Assembly: GCA_027605045.1 (NCBI GenBank)
Contig: JAQFWX010000001.1
Span: forward strand, 1,798,001-1,862,000
Source: Phallus indusiatus
Lineage: Eukaryota; Basidiomycota; Agaricomycetes; Phallales; Phallaceae
Reading direction: 5' to 3'
DNA length: 64,000 bases
Below, piece by piece: positions 59,301-64,000 of the stretch (the first letter of the stretch is position 1; each line of letters opens with the position of its first letter). The notes under the pieces were generated by a model. The model saw only the letters and a program-made list of their open reading frames with translations, had not been told where the DNA came from and did no database searches. A program made the position numbers and the translations under genes.

Positions 59301-59614
59301 ACATAAGAATGAACGCACGCGGGGCAGCCGTATAACACTTTAATGAGCCTTTCTTTCCAAGACTCTACCTTGGGATTGTTTGAATACGCGTGCAGACGTA
59401 GGAGGAAGGTTGCCGCTTCAATCACGACTGACTTCGCTTTATTACAAAACCAGTGTAGAACGCGATCCTCTCCTGGAAACACGGCCATCAAATAGGAATA
59501 TATCGGTGTTAATACAGCGTCATGCGACCCATTAGCATTGATAGGCTCCTGTCTTAGTTTTTCCAAAGATCTTGAAATCTCTTGTTCTTTCAAAGAAACG
59601 CCATCCGTAGGCAT
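53391..59614 (-). CDS. SEN1: Sen1-type RNA/DNA helicase
   Basis: A large gene of about 1,900 residues from ATG 59614 (MPTDGVSLKEQEISRSLEKL) to about 53391. The N-terminal half is the helical Sen1_N domain (one exon, about 58545-55760). The linker has basic and acidic patches (AVKISESSSESEASEDEGAG). The superfamily I helicase core follows. Walker A GPPGTGKTWTICGIVGAF spans an intron (about 55548/55492). Motif II is VIDEAAQAVE, and the motif of DNA2/UPF1-type enzymes is SIQYRMHPQISHLPSKLFYD-like. Motif V is VDGFQGQEKDVIIL and motif VI is DHRRLNVAITRARSSLFILG. Sen1 terminates short non-coding transcripts and removes R-loops. The last exon is short and its frame is uncertain. Confidence 0.9.
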
Positions 59615-60389
59615 TGAAGATTGCCTGTGGCAAAGCAAAGTAGTTATGATTAGGTAACCGTCCACGGGACCAAATCCAGCGTGCGCATTGGACGAATCGC
59701 GGCCGTATTATACGCCGAATAATCTACGGTTATATGTATTTTCTCGTCACTGGTGGGTTTTTGGTGAGCGACGAGACGGCGTGGTGTTAGTGATGAATAA
59801 GAGTCAACGTGATTTTTGATGGTCAAGTCTAAGTCAATATCACTCGCGTAAAGTTGAGGAGGAAATATAAATCCGTGCTAATTATTTGCAGATTGTTCGT
59901 TAAAAACGGACAGGATAATTTAATCATTTGCCTTTTCCAACATCTCCTGAATCTTGACCTTTGTAAGATTGCACTCCAGGCCATCCATCGTATCTCTTTT
60001 ATATTACTAAACGTGTTGTAAAAACTCCAACGCTTTCTCGATCGACCAATGCAGCTGCTTTGTCAAACTTTCTGCTCGAGTGTGATGAGATTATTTCCGC
60101 CGTTCGTGACACTCGGTCCACCACACAATATACTTTATATAGTAAGGCAATAAATGAGTATTGTACTTGAGGAAAATTGGAGAATGGAAAAAAGGAAGAA
60201 TATTTGACCGTCCGAATATGTCCGATGAACAAAAAAAAACACGGATATGAGAAACGGTGGGTTGAACTAGGATTAGAGAATGGGGGGGAAGGCGTGGAAC
60301 GGAAGAAAAATGAAAACGTTGTAGTCGCCTCATCCCAAATGTCGCATATATACCATAACATTTTGATACCGGAAAAGGTTTTTAAAGGC
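59615..60389. other. Intergenic region SEN1 / LEA2-like gene
   Basis: 775 bp holding the SEN1 promoter and the 3' flank of the next gene on the - strand. An open frame at about 60000-60490 (-) overlaps the 3' end of the LEA2-like gene in another frame and shows only simple Ser/Pro/Phe bias; I do not call it. Nothing else was seen. Confidence 0.5.
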
Positions 60390-61961
60390 TTAGACGCTGT
60401 CGACGGATAACTGGAATGGGCACGGGGCGGATGTGACAACGAGCGATGTGCTCGATTTACTGACAAGCCCAATGATGGACATAAAGAACTCAACGTGCAA
60501 TGAGATCGCTAAGAGATAATCAGCGTAGGATAAGGATAAGATTAGAGAAATAGATCGTACGTGGACGTGGTTTACCACCAGGTTCGGTAGCTGGGTTACG
60601 ACACGCATTGTATATGTCATTCCCTACAGAAAGCGTCAAGAATGGGCGTTACATGTAGAGAATATAAACACGAACAAGTAATATCCGATTGATTGACAGC
60701 CGTATAGTTGAACGTCACTGGGAAGCTGTAGTCCACGAACTTATTAGCCGGGAAGGTCTTTCCGGATACATGTCCCGTTCCAATATTGACCCCGGTGTTC
60801 AAGTCGAAGAGAATAGCATCAAAAGAGCTGAATCTGATCGGAACAAAGGTGCTGTGCGTGTCAATTTGCAAATTCAGATTGACGTCGAAAGTAAAGTTGG
60901 TAGGAGCCCGAGAGAAAACGATGTTCTTTCCCCCACTGAGCGGTGTACCCGCATTAATCAAAATACCAGGAGCACGCGGAATGGTAAATGCAAGGGTAAT
61001 ACCAATAGCAGCACATATCCCAAAAAGAATAAAGACGAATTTGCTCCGCGAGAGACCTGTGCCCAAGAAACCGTGTTCTTCGCGGCGGAGGGAACGCCAG
61101 CGAGAAGCCCACTTTTCACGCTTTTCTTCACGCTTTCCTGATTTTGTCATTGCGCGGAGTTCGTCTTTTCCCCATTCTGCGCCCAGAGCTGGGACTGTTA
61201 CGAGTTCGACGGGGCCGGTTGTGCTATCGGCGGGAGAGACGGCTTTCGCAGCGCCTGCGGGAAGTTGTTGATAACTGGGAAAGAAAAGGTAAAAAAGAAA
61301 GAGATAGGTGAGACTAATGTTGATGATGTCGATGCTATGTAATTTCTCACCCGTTTGAATCAGCTGATAAGGGCGAAGGAAAAGCCATGCTATATCTCGG
61401 TCCAGCATTGTTAAAGTCAGAATAGACATCCCATCCTTCCTCATGAGGATTGAAATCTTTCTCGTCAATAACGGGACGATCGTCATTAAGACCTTTAACG
61501 GGTGCTTCGCGGCCAGGAAAAAGAAAGGACGAGGGGTTATACCCCGCGCCCGCCGAGCCAGGAGTCATCACTCTTTGTTGCTGTTGCTGCTGCTGATAGT
61601 CCAAATTATTTGCTTCTATATCCCTTGTTAGCAATTCAGCGCTGCTTTGCGAGAAGCGAGGAGCGTTAGAGTTGTTGTAATAAGCTGAGCTCGTGGTCGA
61701 ATCGGCTCGTTGTCGGTTTACGTATGGATTCGGCGAGGTGGGTGACATTACTGAAGGTGTGTAAGTGCGTTCGCCTCGTGCAGGTGCAATTGATCCGTTT
61801 CCACCTGCTCCACCAGCTACGGAGTAATTAGCTTCCATTGACATTGCCATGGAATTCCGGGCTGATGGTGCGTAGTTGCCATTATTGTTGTTGGTGTTGT
61901 TGTTGGTCCGGGGATCGAAGTACGAAGACACGTTGGACTGGTTGTCAAAGTCTCGAGACAT
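60390..61961 (-). CDS. LEA2-like single-span membrane protein
   Basis: It starts at ATG 61961 (MSRDFDNQSNVSSYFDPRTN). About 190 residues are disordered and rich in Asn, Ser and Gly with a Gln run (near 61582). A cluster of basic residues (KREEKREKWASRWRSLRREE) precedes one membrane helix (FVFILFGICAAIGITLAF). The lumenal part has a beta-sandwich pattern like LEA14/water-stress domains (NFTFDVNLNLQIDTHSTFVP, IRFSSFDAILFDLNTGVNIG). Further joins give DITWNDIYNACRNPATEPGG and ISLHVEFFMSIIGLVSKSST, ending CPFQLSVDSV. This architecture is widespread in basidiomycetes and, by fold, may bind lipids; the role is not known to me. Four or more exons. Confidence 0.75.
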
Positions 61962-62423
61962 GGTTGTGTAATTCAAGAAGTTTCCGTTGATATATAAAGA
62001 GAAGAACCCAGAAATGAATTCTGGGGTGGAAAAAAAGAGAAAGATCAGAAGGAAAGAGTGTGGGTTTGGTGGATTACGTAACGAAAGATGAGTCGGATAA
62101 TTCCCCTGTCGATGTTTAGTTTCTAATCTCGAATAGAACTGGGAATTATCTGGACTATAAGGGGGTATTCCTTCGGTGCAGTCTCGATCGTGTTCTACGA
62201 GCTGAACAAGGCCGGTGATGCGAGGAACAGCTGAGATGTGACTCGGTGTCACGCTGCCCTGCCAGATAGTGCCAGACATACTACAGAGGGAAGACGCAAA
62301 GTGGATACCATTCCAGCTGCTAGCTTCGTCCTTTTTTGGTATGTTTCTGGTTTTGTTTCTGCCCGTCTGTGCTCACATAGTCCTCCTAGGTCCATCCCCC
62401 GCCTGAAAATAAAAAACTACCCA
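61962..62423. other. Divergent promoter LEA2-like / BCP1
   Basis: 462 bp between the two starts. TATATAAA at about 61990-61997, read on the - strand as TTTATATA, may serve the LEA2-like gene. No other signal is clear. Confidence 0.5.
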
Positions 62424-63528
62424 TGCCTAAAAACGCGCTGCCTCAGAGCAAAGCGAATCCCAGGATGAAACGGTCAGAACTTTACTCTAGGAATCCCATT
62501 CTCGCTTTTCCTAATTTGAAATCTAATATCTAGGATAGCATTGTCAATGTCGATTTCGATTTCTTTGACCCAATACCAATAGACTACATTGCTCTCAAAC
62601 GTCTTCTGACACAACTGTTCCAAGGCGACGCAGAACGGTTAAACGTTCATGACCTTACGGAACTGATTATTTCTCAACCTTTGATCGGAACGACTGTAAA
62701 ACTAGACGGGATTGACAGCGATCCATATGCTTGCTTGACAGTGCTCAATCTTGCTGTGCATAAGGTGACTGACTAGTTAGTACGCCAGTTCTCAACGATA
62801 TTGAAAAGCAAAACAAAACCATCTCTCTGTTCTAACAGGAAAATTTCGCTATCAAGGCTTTAATCAATTACGTCCTTGAAAAGACAACTTCGACAAGCTC
62901 GTTCCAAAAGACGCTGCAAGCACTTTTTTCCTCCGACGATAAACATGTCGGATTTGTGTTCAGCGAACGATTAATCAACATGCCCGTTGAAATTATTCCG
63001 CCAATGTATCGAATGCTAGCCCAGGAGATTCAATGGGCGGTTGACGAGGTTCGTATATATAACAACCGATCGCGCGTTTTTACCACTGAATCGCGCACGC
63101 ATGCACACAGAACGAACCATTTCTTTTCTCGCATTATCTTTTTATTTCACGTACATATCGGTCCCGAGTGGATCCTGACGTTGATATGGTCGATACAGCA
63201 CCACCATCGTCAAAAAGAATGAAAGTTGACAGCGCCACTTCAAATGCAAAGTCCGAGCCAAGTATCGAATCGTTCCATGTTGAAGATGCTGAAATCATGA
63301 AAGTGAGTCTAGGCGAAATAATTATTCCCCTCCGTTTTTCTAAATTTCTCCCAGCTTGCATCTTACACGGCAGACTATGACTTCTCCCACAAACTCAGCA
63401 GGGAACCAGAAGCACTCGGTTATGATACAGGAGGCCGTATAATGCTGCTGCCCTCTGAAAAACTTCCTCTGCTCGTGGAGACGCTTGCGCAAATTTACTC
63501 CGCGTCGAATGTGACTTCCACCTCTTGA
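62424..63528 (+). CDS. BCP1: Bcp1/BCCIP family protein
   Basis: Five exons: 62424-62479, 62539-62764, 62839-63052, 63169-63302 and 63355-63528. Landmarks are VNVDFDFFDPIPIDYIALKR, then LLTQLFQGDAERLNVHDLTE, LINMPVEIIPPMYRMLAQEI, a Ser/Lys-rich loop (SSKRMKVDS) and a final strand-helix with GGRIMLLPSEKLPLLVETLA. The family folds like an acetyltransferase without activity. Yeast Bcp1 chaperones ribosomal protein uL14 and supports nuclear export of Mss4. The intron 1 acceptor is chosen as GATAG| to keep frame; an earlier TCTAG is out of phase. Exon 3 ends at GTTC|GTATAT for the same reason. Confidence 0.85.
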
Positions 63529-64000
63529 ACCGTAGACATGTTGACCTACCATCCTGGTTTCTTCCCATACATACAACTCTGTCATCGACAAATGCCTTAT
63601 CATCGCTCACTATTAGTTAGCCAGTTCCTGCGTTTCTATGGGGCCGCAAGGTCAGAATCTGACTTCGGCTTTCAATAGAACTATCAGAGGGCCTGTGTGT
63701 AGTGGTGCAGTAAAAACACTTCAACATTACAGACTAAGTAAGAGCATGCACGTTATGCAGAGTAGCAGTCATGTGTTGTTGAAAGAGTAGTAAAATTACA
63801 TAACTGGAGCCGCCTTGGGTGGCTAGACTCGTTCCCAGTCCCTACTTTCCCACGCGCTTGGGGAGCCCTAAGCCGTTGTCAGTAGGGACTGGGAAAAAAT
63901 ATGCGGAGGCTTAGGGAGTGCAGCCACGGGCGCTTAAGTTTCGAGGACTTAGCGAAATTTCGCCCCATCAAACTACAAAATGTGTCCTCCAAGCCTTTTT
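63529..64000. other. Right-edge non-coding DNA with inverted repeats
   Basis: 472 bp without a gene. It holds a 15-bp perfect inverted repeat (63832-63846 / 63881-63895), a second nested one (CCCTAAGCC / GGCTTAGGG) and a 12-bp palindrome GCGAAATTTCGC at 63952-63963. It could be the edge of a mobile element lying beyond the window. Confidence 0.5.
63832..63895. repeat. 15-bp perfect inverted repeat, 34-bp loop
   Basis: TTCCCAGTCCCTACT at 63832-63846 and its exact complement AGTAGGGACTGGGAA at 63881-63895. The loop carries CGCGCTTGGGGAGCCCTAAGCC, part of which pairs with GGCTTAGGG just outside. A long stable hairpin results. Confidence 0.75.

Noticed and set aside
60689..61271. Two overlapping + strand frames of 150-161 codons
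   Set aside because: They are antisense to the membrane-helix and beta-sandwich exon of the LEA2-like gene, which has the coding signature.
1..64000. tRNA, rRNA, CRISPR arrays and complete transposons
   Set aside because: No convincing A/B boxes with a cloverleaf, no rRNA-like stretch, no spaced repeat array and no transposase or reverse transcriptase motifs were found by eye. A tRNAscan or repeat-masking run could still find something.

Overview
This window is nuclear DNA from a filamentous fungus, most likely a mushroom-forming basidiomycete (Agaricomycetes). The evidence is dense genes on both strands, many short introns (about 45-70 bp) with GTRNGT donors and occasional GC donors, very small exons, and protein families with basidiomycete character. 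I can support 28 protein-coding loci and no rRNA, tRNA or CRISPR. Coordinates were worked out by hand from splice consensus and reading frame, so internal exon edges of the longest genes are approximate. The first ATG compatible with the family was taken as start.

Layout. 0.4-3.9 kb: a Gly/His-rich repeat protein and an AT-hook-like nuclear protein. 4.3-22.4 kb: two paralogous cytochrome P450 genes in inverted orientation (4280-6535 on +, 20157-22399 on -). They enclose a housekeeping block: LAA1/HEATR5 trafficking protein, a membrane-anchored Cu/Zn superoxide dismutase, the NuA4 subunit EAF7, mitoribosomal uL29m, and the 60S export adaptor NMD3. The left P450 carries a -1 frameshift at its heme loop and looks inactivated. 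22.9-30.1 kb: a Zn2Cys6 transcription factor with tiny exons in its zinc cluster, mitoribosomal uS12m, 1.3 kb of non-coding DNA, and the SUMO ligase NSE2. 30.4-44.5 kb: CDC37, a p34/Irc6-like adaptin-binding protein, an F-box/LRR-like protein, TFIIIC subunit TFC4, V-ATPase c', a zinc-knuckle protein, mitoribosomal uL6m and a BOR1-type anion transporter. 44.6-50.5 kb: carnitine acetyltransferase with signals for two organelles, the tRNA-binding cofactor ARC1, and a secreted Ser/Thr-rich protein with a partial hydrophobin-like cysteine pattern. 50.9-63.5 kb: an Scm3/HJURP-like CENP-A chaperone candidate behind a cluster of MluI cell-cycle boxes, a disordered protein with a PP1-docking motif, the helicase SEN1, an LEA2-like membrane protein and BCP1.

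Most genes are conserved eukaryotic housekeeping functions: ribosome assembly and translation (NMD3, BCP1, ARC1, three mitoribosomal proteins), chromatin and genome upkeep (EAF7, NSE2, Scm3-like, SEN1, TFC4) and trafficking (LAA1, p34). There is no operon-like logic; neighbours often share short divergent promoters. The accessory material is the P450 pair, the repeat protein at the left edge, the hydrophobin-like gene, and the non-coding stretches at 27.4-28.7 kb and after 63.5 kb.
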